A stretch of DNA of 51,743 nucleotides. Source: a virus. Shown piece after piece: positions 38,421-47,127 of the stretch (position 1 is the stretch's first letter; every line of letters starts with the position of its first letter). Made by a program: the position numbers and the translations under genes. The stretch is taken from the IMG/VR virus record IMGVR_UViG_3300022539_000036, positions 1 to 51,743 of that record. One strand, given 5' to 3'. The notes beneath the pieces were generated by a model. That model was not told the DNA's origin. It saw only the letters and a list, made by a program, of their open reading frames with translations, and searched no databases.

Positions 38421-39668
38421 CTAATTTATAAAAGGATCTAATTCACCAGCTGTACCTGGTGGTCTTCTCTCTTTTGTTTTTCTAGTAAATAAACCAGACT
38501 CAGGTTGTGTTGTTGTTCCGGTTTCAGTTGTTTCTGTAGATACTTCAGGTTCTGTAAAAGTAGAAACATCTTCAATTATTTCAAACTTGTATCCTTCTTT
38601 TGTTTTTCTTAATCTTTTAACTTTGCCATCCATAACATCAAAGTAAACTTTACCAACATCTTTGTCTTTAGCTTTTTCTAATTTCTTAGATGTGCTACCA
38701 TGAAACTCACCACCTATTAAGCCACCAAAGTTTTTATCTCCAAACTTATCTATAATTTTAGATTCTATGTTTTGATTTTCAAATTTAACTCTGTTAGATG
38801 CTTGGTTCCTGCTGCCACCGTAAGTATCTGCAAAATCTTTAACAGTAAACTGTTGTTCTGTTTCTAGTTGTTTATCTAATAGTTTTAATTGGAATTCTTC
38901 TTTTCTAATAATTTGATCTAGTTCAAACTGTCTACCTTCTTCAATTAATTTTCTCTCGTATTCTCTTTTCTCTTCATCCTTCATGTTTTGATATGCTCTA
39001 GCTTCTTCTAGTATCTTAGCGTCATAAGCTCTCTTGTCTTCTATTTGTAACTTATCGTAAGCTCTTGCGTCTTCTAATAATTTTAAATTATAGTCTCTTT
39101 CATCTTTAATTAAATCTTTGTTATAAAGCCTGTCATCAGCTTTTACTTTAGCAAGATAATCTCTTTCGTCTTGTCTTAAGAAATCTTGATAAGATCTATC
39201 ATCAGCCTTGATAGCTAATTGAAATCTTCTGTCGTCAAATTTTTGTTGATCAGCCAAACCTAATTTAGTTCCAGCCATTCTTATATCTCTATCGTATTTA
39301 GCTTTAGCCTCTGCGTCTTTAAGCAGTTGTTGTGTTCCTGGTTGTAATCTTTGAATTGCATCAGCAAAACCTGTAGCGCCTGCAACAGATGGACCAGCTG
39401 TTAATAAGAAACTTGTTAAAGGATCCATACCACCGTATTCACCTGCACCCGCTTTTAATTCTTCTATGTATTCAGCTGTAGTTTTAGGTTGTCCAATATC
39501 TACATTAATACCTGGAGATCGAGCTGTCTCTATAGTTTCAGATTGTAAAGTATCTAACACAGGATTAGGATAACCTTCTTGCGCTTGCACTCTATCTGTA
39601 ATACCGGACATGATGCCATTACCGACATTACCACCTTTTCTAAACATAGGTCTTTTAAAAGTTCTCAT
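38421..39668 (-). CDS. Virion protein with eleven hendecad coiled-coil repeats
   Basis: 415 residues. Residues 145-265 consist of eleven exact 11-residue units without insertion: DDRRFQLAIKA, DDRSYQDFLRQ, DERDYLAKVKA, DDRLYNKDLIK, DERDYNLKLLE, DARAYDKLQIE, DKRAYDAKILE, EARAYQNMKDE, EKREYERKLIE, EGRQFELDQII and RKEEFQLKLLD. Hendecads form right-handed or straight coiled coils, here roughly 18 nm long if fully helical. The N-terminus (MRTFKRPMFRKGGNVGNGIM) and C-terminus flank it. Position among ejection proteins suggests a rod-like ejection or tail component. Confidence 0.75.
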   Translation of the reverse strand: MRTFKRPMFRKGGNVGNGIMSGITDRVQAQEGYPNPVLDTLQSETIETARSPGINVDIGQPKTTAEYIEELKAGAGEYGGMDPLTSFLLTAGPSVAGATGFADAIQRLQPGTQQLLKDAEAKAKYDRDIRMAGTKLGLADQQKFDDRRFQLAIKADDRSYQDFLRQDERDYLAKVKADDRLYNKDLIKDERDYNLKLLEDARAYDKLQIEDKRAYDAKILEEARAYQNMKDEEKREYERKLIEEGRQFELDQIIRKEEFQLKLLDKQLETEQQFTVKDFADTYGGSRNQASNRVKFENQNIESKIIDKFGDKNFGGLIGGEFHGSTSKKLEKAKDKDVGKVYFDVMDGKVKRLRKTKEGYKFEIIEDVSTFTEPEVSTETTETGTTTQPESGLFTRKTKERRPPGTAGELDPFIN

Positions 39669-39669
39669 A

Positions 39670-40530
39670 TTAAGTTCCTGGTCTGTTAAACGCTCTGTAA
39701 ATACCAGCTAACGTTCCACCTGCTCCTATTGCTGTTGCTAACGGATTTGGACTTGGTTGAGCTATCTGAGTTGTTTGACCTGGATATCCAGCGATTAAAC
39801 TTGTAACTCCTTGACCATAAGTCTGAGCCGCAGTTAATGGTTGTTGTAATTGTTGTTGAGCCAACTGTTGTTGTGCTTGTAATCGCGCTTGCTCCAATGC
39901 TTGGTTCTGTGCACCAAGAGTTGTTAACGCTCCAACATCTTGACCTAAGAAAGCTTGTTGCTGTTGACCTAAACCTAATTGAGCTGAAGCTAAAGCTTGT
40001 TGATTAGCAAAAGCTTGTTGAGCTAAGTTTTGTGCTTGACCAAAACCTTGTTGTAATAATTGTGCTTGTAATGCTGCTCGGTTCCTGTCGCTTGCTTGTT
40101 GATACTCAGCTCTTTGAACACCTTCTCTACCACCACCAAATGCACCAGATCTAATAGCAGATGCTGCTAACGATGGTAAACCTTTTGCAGCCTGTACATC
40201 AAATTCTCTTAACGTCGTATCAATAACATCTTGTTGATATGGAGACATGAATTGTCTAAATGCTGTAGGTCCTGTTAAACCACCAGCTGTTGTTTGTGCC
40301 GCTTGTGCTCGATTTAAAAAAGGTTGATATGCACCAATACCTTGAGTAGCTATTCTTTGAGCTTGTGCTTGTAAAGGATCTTGACCAGCTACAAACTGCG
40401 GTCCAAATACTTTTGAAAGATCAGCAGTTTTAAATTGACCTGTTGCTGTTGCTAAATCACCTAAAGCTACTTTACCAGCTGCTTCTATAAACTCCGGTGG
40501 TAATACTCGTGTTTGTGTTATTTCTGCCAT
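39670..40530 (-). CDS. Gln/Ala-rich ejection-type protein
   Basis: 286 residues. Residues 120-250 are very Gln/Ala/Leu-rich (LLQQGFGQAQNLAQQAFANQ, then QARLQAQQQLAQQQLQQPLT), with a conserved-looking SGAFGGGREGVQRAEY. The end is Gly-rich. This composition resembles internal/ejection proteins of P22- and N4-like phages. It is framed by the hendecad protein and the next Gly-rich protein, with 1-base gaps, so these are co-assembled. No enzymatic motif. Confidence 0.65.
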   Translation of the reverse strand: MAEITQTRVLPPEFIEAAGKVALGDLATATGQFKTADLSKVFGPQFVAGQDPLQAQAQRIATQGIGAYQPFLNRAQAAQTTAGGLTGPTAFRQFMSPYQQDVIDTTLREFDVQAAKGLPSLAASAIRSGAFGGGREGVQRAEYQQASDRNRAALQAQLLQQGFGQAQNLAQQAFANQQALASAQLGLGQQQQAFLGQDVGALTTLGAQNQALEQARLQAQQQLAQQQLQQPLTAAQTYGQGVTSLIAGYPGQTTQIAQPSPNPLATAIGAGGTLAGIYRAFNRPGT

Positions 40531-41477
40531 TATGCTACCTTATTCTCTAACCTTTTCATTTGATCATATAATCTTTGTGCACCTTTTTCAATGCTACCAT
40601 TACCCATTCCTCTAACAGCATCAGCTGTCATTACAAATTCATTTTTACTTAACATTGCAGGTACATCATCTGCTTTTTCTTTTATACCCACTGGCACAAA
40701 GCCACCAGTTTCTCTGTAGTCTCTTTCAATAGTTCCTGCTTGATTAGTTCTCATAATACCTGTTGGCATTCCACCTACAGCTAAACTATCTCTAGCTTTT
40801 TCTTGTAAAGCTTCATATTCATCATCAGTAAGTTCATCTAAATTTTTGCCAAATAACATTTGAGATAAATCATTTAATGAATCTGCCGGATCAGGTGCTG
40901 ATGCCATCATCATATTTTTACCGTCTTTAAAACCAACACGTCCACCTGTTGCATATTCAGATACATTTGTTTCTACAAACTGTTCTACTTCATCATCAGA
41001 TGCATTAGGATTTAATTTACTAAAATAATCTTTTAAATAAATTCTTAATTTATCAGGGTCTCTTTTAACTTCTTCTATCTCTTCTTGTTCCATACCTTGA
41101 CTGCCAAGGTAAGTTAAAAGACCACCTGCTATACCTAATTTAGTTCCTGTACCTAGATTACCAAATTTAGTTTTTAAACCTTGAAAAAAACCTTGTTTGC
41201 CAATTGCATCTGGAACTCCTGGAGTTCCAAAAACGCTTGGAAGCAAAGCTTGTATGCCACCAGTCTTACCAAAAATACTTGGAGCAGCTCCACCTAAACT
41301 TGCTCTACCTAGTAGACCACCAAACTGTGTTCCAGGTATACCAAACGCCGCCGCTCCTATTAAAGCAGCTTTACCTATTGGTGATTTAACTATTTTCTTA
41401 ATAGGCTTAGTTATTTTTTTAACTAAACTCCCTAATCCATATAGTTGTCGTGGTTCCTGCATTCGTGTAATTGTCAT
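40530..41477 (-). CDS. Gly-rich virion protein with conserved C-terminus
   Basis: 315 residues. Residues 15-130 are Gly/Ala/Leu/Lys-rich (KSPIGKAALIGAAAFGIPGT) with possible membrane contact. The middle is acidic (DDEVEQFVETNVSEYATGGR). The C-terminal 60 residues, VGIKEKADDVPAMLSKNEFV then MTADAVRGMGNGSIEKGAQR, form a domain I have seen at the ends of several marine phage virion proteins, perhaps for assembly. A promoter-like element lies about 50 bases upstream. Confidence 0.65.
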   Translation of the reverse strand: MTITRMQEPRQLYGLGSLVKKITKPIKKIVKSPIGKAALIGAAAFGIPGTQFGGLLGRASLGGAAPSIFGKTGGIQALLPSVFGTPGVPDAIGKQGFFQGLKTKFGNLGTGTKLGIAGGLLTYLGSQGMEQEEIEEVKRDPDKLRIYLKDYFSKLNPNASDDEVEQFVETNVSEYATGGRVGFKDGKNMMMASAPDPADSLNDLSQMLFGKNLDELTDDEYEALQEKARDSLAVGGMPTGIMRTNQAGTIERDYRETGGFVPVGIKEKADDVPAMLSKNEFVMTADAVRGMGNGSIEKGAQRLYDQMKRLENKVA

Positions 41478-41522
41478 AATTTAGCCTAAATTTTATATGT
41501 GTGGCAGGCGTACTATTCCTGA

Positions 41523-41552
41523 AATATAACACTTTATTTGATTTTTTTGCTA
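41523..41552 (-). promoter_or_regulatory. Extended -10 motif GTGTTATATT
   Basis: On the minus strand TGTTATATT, an extended -10 form, ends the gap before the virion gene. TAGCAA, 18 bases upstream, is a weak -35. The same GTGTTATAT string recurs at 47.74 and 48.97 kb before other late genes. Predicted late promoter. Confidence 0.4.
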
Positions 41553-42391
41553 TCGTCAACCAGTTTTAAGTTGTCAAAGAACCTTCCACAGAACTGATGC
41601 TCACCTACATGAGTTATATAGTCCATAATATATAGATAAACTTTACCACCCATATCTCTCCATCTTTGACAAAAGCCAAAGTCTTCACCGAAATACTGTT
41701 TAGTTTCTGTGTTGTGCAAAGTATCAAAGAAGTTATAAAAGTTTGGTTTTTTAACTTCTTTACCATTAATATTGGTAGGCTGAAATATCTCTAACTCAGG
41801 GTAATGTTTTATCATCTTCTCTAATACAGTTCTTTTAATTAACATACAGCCAGTAGGAGCATGGGTTGCTTCTACAATACCACCATCTGATGGTATGTAA
41901 TCTTGGTTTTCTAATTTAATAGGAAAGGTATATCCTGGTTTTTTTAGATCATCTACACTCTTAGCTCTGTCTTTTTGTTGAAATATTTTATCCCAGTCTA
42001 ATGACTTCATTGGATAGGGACATGCAATAACATCCTTATCTGCTTTTAACATTGTCTCAATAGTTCCAAAGTCAAAGTCAATATCTGAATCTATAAATAA
42101 TAAATGTGTATAACCATCTTCATGGTTTAACATTTCAGCTACACATAGGTTTCTACCTTGAGTAACCAAAGATGATTTCATCAAAGTAAAACTAACTAAT
42201 ATCTTTCTCATCAAACAATCTTGTTGAAACTTTAACAAAGCTTGTGTGTAATGAATAGAGCATTCACTATGCACAGGAGTACAAACCATTATCTTATGAG
42301 GTGATTTAGATTCTGGTTTAGGTTCTGATAGATCTATTGTCTCTACAACACTTTCTTCGCCAAACCATATTGGTTTATTTGGATTTTGCAT
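41534..42391 (-). CDS. GT-A-type glycosyltransferase-like protein
   Basis: 285 residues. HKIMVCTPVHSECSIHYTQA, then TQGRNLCVAEMLNHEDGYTH, LLFIDSDIDFDFGTIETML (DxD), CPYPMKSLDW and ATHAPTGCMLIKRTVLEKMI. Similar to the 233-residue protein at 28.4 kb, and matches phage GT-A fold proteins. Nucleotide-sugar donor and target are unknown. It overlaps the GT-B-like gene by 17 bases, so the two probably work together. Confidence 0.75.
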   Translation of the reverse strand: MQNPNKPIWFGEESVVETIDLSEPKPESKSPHKIMVCTPVHSECSIHYTQALLKFQQDCLMRKILVSFTLMKSSLVTQGRNLCVAEMLNHEDGYTHLLFIDSDIDFDFGTIETMLKADKDVIACPYPMKSLDWDKIFQQKDRAKSVDDLKKPGYTFPIKLENQDYIPSDGGIVEATHAPTGCMLIKRTVLEKMIKHYPELEIFQPTNINGKEVKKPNFYNFFDTLHNTETKQYFGEDFGFCQRWRDMGGKVYLYIMDYITHVGEHQFCGRFFDNLKLVDDSKKIK

Positions 42392-43322
42392 TAATCACTC
42401 CTTTTAAAAAAGTTGTCCACTGCATAGCAATCTTATTCCAGTTGTAATAAATATGTGCATAATTAGATTGTGAATCCAAGTGATCGTGTATTTGTTTTTG
42501 ATCTAGCGTGTGTGATGCTTGTTCAATACCAAAACCAAACTTTTGAGCAAGAGCTCTATGGTTCTTATCGTATGGAATATACATAGGAAACTCTGCCCCT
42601 GTTTCATACAAAGCTCCATAGTCATCTACGATACAATATAAACCTGCAGCCATAGCTTCTAATAAAGATATACAAAACGTTTCTTCAAAGATACTAGGAT
42701 AAACATACATATGATAATTTTTTAAATTATCTTTTATGTATTGATTAGGTTTATAACCAATGTAATTTACGTTAGGTAGTTTCTTAGCTTGCTCATACAG
42801 CTCTCTATACTCATGATCGTTTTTATCATAAAAGTCTTGACCATAAACTTCTGTGGATGAATATACATCTAAAGTAACTAAAGGATTTTTTACTAATTGC
42901 ATTGCACCTAACAATACAGATAAACCACGCCAGGGTGTGTTTTGATGTATTATCTTTATAGGTTCACCTTTTATATAAGGTTTAGCTTTTTCTATTTTAT
43001 CAATACCATTCTTAATAACTACAGATCTATTCGTTGGTATATCAAAATGAAATCTATATTTTTCATATGTCCAATGTGAATTAAAAACATACCAATCGTA
43101 TTTACTATGGTTAGAAAGATCACTAAACCATGGAGTTAAATTAGGTTGATCGTAAGAATTTTTTTGCCAAAGTATATTTGGTTTAGTAGGATGTAATGGT
43201 ATTTTTTCTGGGACCGAAGTACATATCTGTACTTGATCTAATAAATTTTTATCAACGTATTTTTCTAAATACTCGAATTGTAATTCTGTTCCGCCTTTAG
43301 GGCTTTGGTTTTTTATTGTCAT
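42375..43322 (-). CDS. GT4-like (GT-B) glycosyltransferase
   Basis: 315 residues. SPKGGTELQFEYLEKYV is the N-terminal GT-B signature with GG, and the C-terminal lobe has PIKIIHQNTPWRGLSVLLGA, NVNYIGYKPNQYIKDNLKNY and SIFEETFCISLLEAMAAGLY, the E-x7-E nucleotide-sugar motif. GT4-like enzymes transfer sugar with retention. It overlaps the GT-A-like gene and could decorate virion proteins or phage or host surfaces. Confidence 0.8.
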   Translation of the reverse strand: MTIKNQSPKGGTELQFEYLEKYVDKNLLDQVQICTSVPEKIPLHPTKPNILWQKNSYDQPNLTPWFSDLSNHSKYDWYVFNSHWTYEKYRFHFDIPTNRSVVIKNGIDKIEKAKPYIKGEPIKIIHQNTPWRGLSVLLGAMQLVKNPLVTLDVYSSTEVYGQDFYDKNDHEYRELYEQAKKLPNVNYIGYKPNQYIKDNLKNYHMYVYPSIFEETFCISLLEAMAAGLYCIVDDYGALYETGAEFPMYIPYDKNHRALAQKFGFGIEQASHTLDQKQIHDHLDSQSNYAHIYYNWNKIAMQWTTFLKGVINAKSK

Positions 43323-43488
43323 TCATTACTTTCTGAAATACTTCTAAACCTTTATTAGTTACCTGCACAGTAACGTCTTGTACAATATCAGGTCCTTCTT
43401 TCTTTTCTTTATATGTCTCTCCGGTTTTTGTATTTCTATATGTTGTTATAGTCGTACAATTTATTTTTGGTAAATTATCCGTTTTCAT
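43297..43488 (-). CDS. Small phage protein
   Basis: 63 residues: MKTDNLPKINCTTITTYRNT, a basic and polar middle (KTGETYKEKKEGPDIVQDVT) and VQVTNKGLEVFQKVMNDNKK. Mostly beta-strand then helix; no metal or catalytic motif. It overlaps the glycosyltransferase by 26 bases and the next gene by 14 bases. Unknown function. Confidence 0.6.
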   Translation of the reverse strand: MKTDNLPKINCTTITTYRNTKTGETYKEKKEGPDIVQDVTVQVTNKGLEVFQKVMNDNKKPKP

Positions 43489-43810
43489 TCTGTCTATCTA
43501 TTAAAGCATAACTTACAGCACCTTTTATTTCATTTGCTGTACCTGCTTGTACTTTAATAACATCTCCAGCCTCTAAATTCAAGGATTCTTTTATTAAATT
43601 TTCTGTAGTTTTATTTAATTGTGCGTGTGATATTTCAACATCAGAACCACCTGATTTTTTTAAAAATAAATCTACATCAACGTTACTGGCATTTGCATGA
43701 CTAGCTTGTACCATTTTGACTATAGCAACTGACGTAGTGTTAATAGTTAACACTGTAGTTAAATTAGTAGTTGTTAAATTAAACGTTTCGCTTTTATATT
43801 GTATTGTCAT
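43475..43810 (-). CDS. Small beta-rich structural protein
   Basis: 111 residues with Thr/Asn/Ser-rich beta strands (FNLTTTNLTTVLTINTTSVA, then KMVQASHANASNVDVDLFLK and SLNLEAGDVIKVQAGTANEI). It looks like a jelly-roll/beta sandwich such as a head decoration or tail accessory protein. Its start overlaps the preceding small gene by 4 bases. No family assigned. Confidence 0.65.
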   Translation of the reverse strand: MTIQYKSETFNLTTTNLTTVLTINTTSVAIVKMVQASHANASNVDVDLFLKKSGGSDVEISHAQLNKTTENLIKESLNLEAGDVIKVQAGTANEIKGAVSYALIDRQNENG

Positions 43811-43971
43811 GACATGAAATAATTAAACGCATCTTGTTCATTTTTCAAGTCTTGTTGAAAAGAAAAGTTTAATTGATTCTGTAGTGTAGTTAAAGACTCT
43901 AGTATCTGTCTTTGATTCTCTACATCGTATTCTTGTTTTGGTTCAGGTATGTAGTTTGTTACTTTAGCCAT
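43807..43971 (-). CDS. 54-residue conserved peptide
   Basis: MAKVTNYIPEPKQEYDVENQ then RQILESLTTLQNQLNFSFQQ and DLKNEQDAFNYFMS. I recognise the pattern VTNYIPEPxQEYxVENQRQ from marine phage contigs, always just downstream of a large structural gene. A helical small protein. The stop overlaps the next start by 4 bases (ATGA) and the start shares a base with the stop of the 654-residue gene. Role unknown; perhaps a tail assembly helper. Confidence 0.7.
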   Translation of the reverse strand: MAKVTNYIPEPKQEYDVENQRQILESLTTLQNQLNFSFQQDLKNEQDAFNYFMS

Positions 43972-45935
43972 TATCTTCTACCGTCTGGTTGTGCGTCTAA
44001 TCTTAGTGTTCCATATCTCCAGGTTTCACCTGTGCCATCGTTTTCTATCTTAACAGACAGTAATCTTCCTCGAGCTCGGGTATCTATCTTATCAGTTGCT
44101 GCGGTAACTGTAAAGGGCCCTAGTGGAGAACTCACAGCTACGTCGTCTGGATAAGAACTTACAAATAAAGTAATCTGCGCATCTCCTGTTTGATATTTAA
44201 AATCAGGTATAAATCGTCTAACAGCCATAAAGAATTCACCATCTCCTCTGTAATCTGCAACACCTGTTTGTTGACCAAGAGCACTACGTCTAGAGGTAAT
44301 ATCCCAATCTCCAGATCTTATAAATGCAGGAATAGCTGTGGTTGCAACGCTATTAACTTGATCTGTACCAACCTCATGTTCATAATAAAGGCTAGATCCA
44401 TATTTATTAGTGATACCAAGAATATCAGGAAATACTGGTGTTGCGCTATCATCATAATCGGTTGCATAAGGATTATCAAATACACCTTGATCTGCATACG
44501 TCGTTCTATCTAGTGATGACGTTGTCCAACAGTTTTCAGAATAATTATAAGTTACGCATCTATCGATTTGTGTGGATCCAGCTTTTGGATAAAACCAATT
44601 TACTTCTGTATATAAATTATTTGATCCTGCAAATACAACATTACTTGCATTAAAGTTTAATCCAAGATTAGTGCCGTCTGTGCTAAATACAAAATCTTCT
44701 ACAAGACAAGGTAATGATTTTACTGTACCATCAAATGCAAAAAATCCACCTTGAGAACCCATCCAAAATACAATACCGTTAACGTAGACAGCTGCATGTT
44801 GACCGATGCATCCACAGTTTGTACCAACCTGTCTAACACTAAATGTAAATGGTGGACCAACAAATTGAATAACATAAGCTGCGTTATCCGTTATAACAAA
44901 GACATAATCTTTACCTTGAAGTGCAGCTCTTATCTCGTTTCCTGTATCTAATCTAAATGTACCTGCAGTATTTGTAGCTGTTGGTGTATAAGTATTTAAG
45001 TCTTCTTGATTAGAAAATCTTACAAACATTGGATCTTGTGTACTAGTATCACCTATAGTTGTCTCAGTTCCAAAGTGAAATAAATGTCTATCTCTATCTG
45101 ATACTAATGTAAATCTAGTAGCTGTAGGATTATTGGTAGTTGCAAAATTACTTGTAGATAGAGAGGCTCTAATAGTTCTGGCGTTTGATGCGCCTGCATT
45201 CCATGTAAAAGTTTTACCATTAAATATAGTTGCAACTAATACTTGACCAAAGTTATCTAGACTCCAGTTTCCTGGATCCAGTACCACAGAACTCGTAGAT
45301 CGTTCCGTGCCCCAAGTTTCAACGTTCCAAGTAGATGTACCCCAACCATAACCTGTAGTTTGTGTTGTTGGTCCAACTATAACATAAGGATTAACAGTGA
45401 CGGCACCTGCCGCTGTCATACCAGACCCTGATTCAACTGTTGCTGCTTGAACAGTAAACTTGTCTATATCAGGCACAGTTAAAATTTCATATACTTTTTG
45501 TAAGTCTGAAGCTGTGTAACCACTAGCTCCGGTTACAGTTACTGCAGATAAAGTTACATATCTTCCAACAGCTAATCCATGTGACCCTTTGTTAACAGTT
45601 ATAGTGCTAGACCCGTTGGTTGTTGTTAAAGTTCCGCCTGTGATTGCGGTATCTAAAGGAGTAATGTCATAAAAATCATTACCATAATATAAAAATAAAC
45701 CTTGTGATGTTCCAATAGCTGAATATTTTTCACCTGCAAAACTAGAGAAAGCTACTTGTGCTCTACCAGCCCCAGGTAAAGATTTACCACCAGCTGTTAG
45801 TTGTAGCCAACCACCTATTTTTTCAGGTAATCCATATCTAAATCTAACAAAATCACCGTCAGTCCATTGACCCTCGGCCCCTGATTCTGTGTCTTGCTTA
45901 TTAAAACCGGGCTTGAAATTTAATTTTTGTAGCAT
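43971..45935 (-). CDS. Large beta-rich structural protein, tail hub or gp10-like
   Basis: 654 residues, Thr/Ser/Gly-rich with repeating beta motifs (TTTNGSSTITVNKGSHGLAV; TKYGSSLYYEHEVGTDQVNS). Many aromatic residues and WGTSTWNVETWG-type patterns suggest a beta-propeller or hub. It resembles P22 gp10-type packaged-DNA stabilisation/tail proteins by size and composition. The start is 24 bases from the divergent oxygenase gene start, so its promoter lies within the gap or that gene. No motif proves the call. Confidence 0.6.
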   Translation of the reverse strand: MLQKLNFKPGFNKQDTESGAEGQWTDGDFVRFRYGLPEKIGGWLQLTAGGKSLPGAGRAQVAFSSFAGEKYSAIGTSQGLFLYYGNDFYDITPLDTAITGGTLTTTNGSSTITVNKGSHGLAVGRYVTLSAVTVTGASGYTASDLQKVYEILTVPDIDKFTVQAATVESGSGMTAAGAVTVNPYVIVGPTTQTTGYGWGTSTWNVETWGTERSTSSVVLDPGNWSLDNFGQVLVATIFNGKTFTWNAGASNARTIRASLSTSNFATTNNPTATRFTLVSDRDRHLFHFGTETTIGDTSTQDPMFVRFSNQEDLNTYTPTATNTAGTFRLDTGNEIRAALQGKDYVFVITDNAAYVIQFVGPPFTFSVRQVGTNCGCIGQHAAVYVNGIVFWMGSQGGFFAFDGTVKSLPCLVEDFVFSTDGTNLGLNFNASNVVFAGSNNLYTEVNWFYPKAGSTQIDRCVTYNYSENCWTTSSLDRTTYADQGVFDNPYATDYDDSATPVFPDILGITNKYGSSLYYEHEVGTDQVNSVATTAIPAFIRSGDWDITSRRSALGQQTGVADYRGDGEFFMAVRRFIPDFKYQTGDAQITLFVSSYPDDVAVSSPLGPFTVTAATDKIDTRARGRLLSVKIENDGTGETWRYGTLRLDAQPDGRR

Positions 45936-45958
45936 ATAGTAGCTTATATATCAGTTTT

Positions 45959-46531
45959 ATGAATAATGAAAGTTTGAAAATGAATAAAATAGAAGATGCC
46001 ATAATGGTTTATAACAGTTATTTAAATAAAGATTTTTGTCAAAAGGTTTGTGAGTATATAGACAAAATGTGTGTGGATCCTTTAACCACACATAGTGGTG
46101 ATAAAGAATATAGAAAAGTACTGGGACATAGTTTAGGAAAAGAAAAAATATCTGACAAAATATATTTTAAAAGAATATATGATATAGCCTTGCGTTTTTT
46201 ATATAACTATAAAATTAATTTTCCACAAGCCAATTGTGTTAAAGTAGACCAAGTAGATTTATTAAAATATAACGAGGGGGGTAAGTATAATTATCACTGT
46301 GACAATCATGGAACTACTTCTCCTAGAACTTTAAGTATGATCATTAATTTAAATGATGAATATGAAGGTGGAGATTTAGTTTTTGGAAATCAACGTTTAA
46401 ATAACGAAATAAAAAGAGTTTCCTTAAAGACAGGAAGTATATTATGTTTTCCTTCTAATTTTTTATTTCCACATAAAATAGAACCTGTAACAAAAGGAGT
46501 ACGATACAGTATTGTTTTATGGCTACTATAA
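45959..46531 (+). CDS. 2OG-Fe(II) oxygenase-like, prolyl-4-hydroxylase type (F)
   Basis: 190 residues. KYNYHCDNHGTTSPRTLSMI holds HxD (H-C-D), YEGGDLVFGNQRLNNEIKRV follows, and GSILCFPSNFLFPHKIEPVT with VRYSIVLWLL holds the distal His and Arg. This is a clear P4H-like fold with the Fe(II) triad. It is divergent from its neighbour and forms a 13-base overlap with oxygenase G. Hydroxylation of virion or host protein is plausible given its position next to tail-fibre genes. An alternative start lies at 45980. Confidence 0.85.
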   Translation: MNNESLKMNKIEDAIMVYNSYLNKDFCQKVCEYIDKMCVDPLTTHSGDKEYRKVLGHSLGKEKISDKIYFKRIYDIALRFLYNYKINFPQANCVKVDQVDLLKYNEGGKYNYHCDNHGTTSPRTLSMIINLNDEYEGGDLVFGNQRLNNEIKRVSLKTGSILCFPSNFLFPHKIEPVTKGVRYSIVLWLL

Positions 46532-47127
46532 GAAAAGACTTTAGATACAAAATAATTAAAAACTTTTTTAATAAAGAAGAAGTTAAGTTATTACAAGAAT
46601 ATTGTTTAGAAATTCTAGAAGACCCTTCTAAAATTCCAGATTCAACTTTATATGATGAAGGTTTTGCTATAAGTATATATAAAGATACTTTAATGGGAAC
46701 TCTTTTAAAAAGAAAATTACCTTTAGTAGAAAAAGAATCAGGATTAAAACTATTTAAAACATATTCTTATTGGAGATATTATGGATTTAATTCACATTTA
46801 GATATGCACTCAGATCGACCATCGTGTGAAATAAGTGTTACAGCATGTATTAATAAAACTGATAACTGGCCTTTAATTATTGACGACAAAGAAATTGAAA
46901 TTGATATAGGAGACGGACTTTTATATTTAGGAGTTGAAGATTTACATGGAAGACCAGGTAATTATAAAGGTGATGGAATGGCTCAAGTTTTTTTTCATTA
47001 TGTAGATCAAAATGGACCTTTTACCCATCATCAAAATGATCAGTGGATGAAAGATGGGAATAACCAATTTACTAAAGAGGATGAAAGAGCTGTTTTAGAA
47101 TTAAAAAAAATTAATAATCTATCTTAG
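46519..47127 (+). CDS. 2OG-Fe(II) oxygenase-like protein (G)
   Basis: 202 residues. FNSHLDMHSDRPSCEISVTA contains HxD (H-S-D), and YLGVEDLHGRPGNYKGDGMA the distal His with Arg. A C-terminal extension FHYVDQNGPFTHHQND adds more His residues. The first half (KIIKNFFNKEEVKLLQEYCL) resembles other 2OG oxygenases. It overlaps oxygenase F by 13 bases and, at its 3' end, the minus-strand oxygenase H by 9 bases. Substrate unknown. Confidence 0.8.
   Translation: MATIRKDFRYKIIKNFFNKEEVKLLQEYCLEILEDPSKIPDSTLYDEGFAISIYKDTLMGTLLKRKLPLVEKESGLKLFKTYSYWRYYGFNSHLDMHSDRPSCEISVTACINKTDNWPLIIDDKEIEIDIGDGLLYLGVEDLHGRPGNYKGDGMAQVFFHYVDQNGPFTHHQNDQWMKDGNNQFTKEDERAVLELKKINNLS

Noticed and set aside
37391-38431. 346-residue plus-strand open frame
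   Set aside because: It lies opposite the large ejection-type protein, has Ser/Leu/Ala-rich antisense composition and no ribosome site; a shadow frame.
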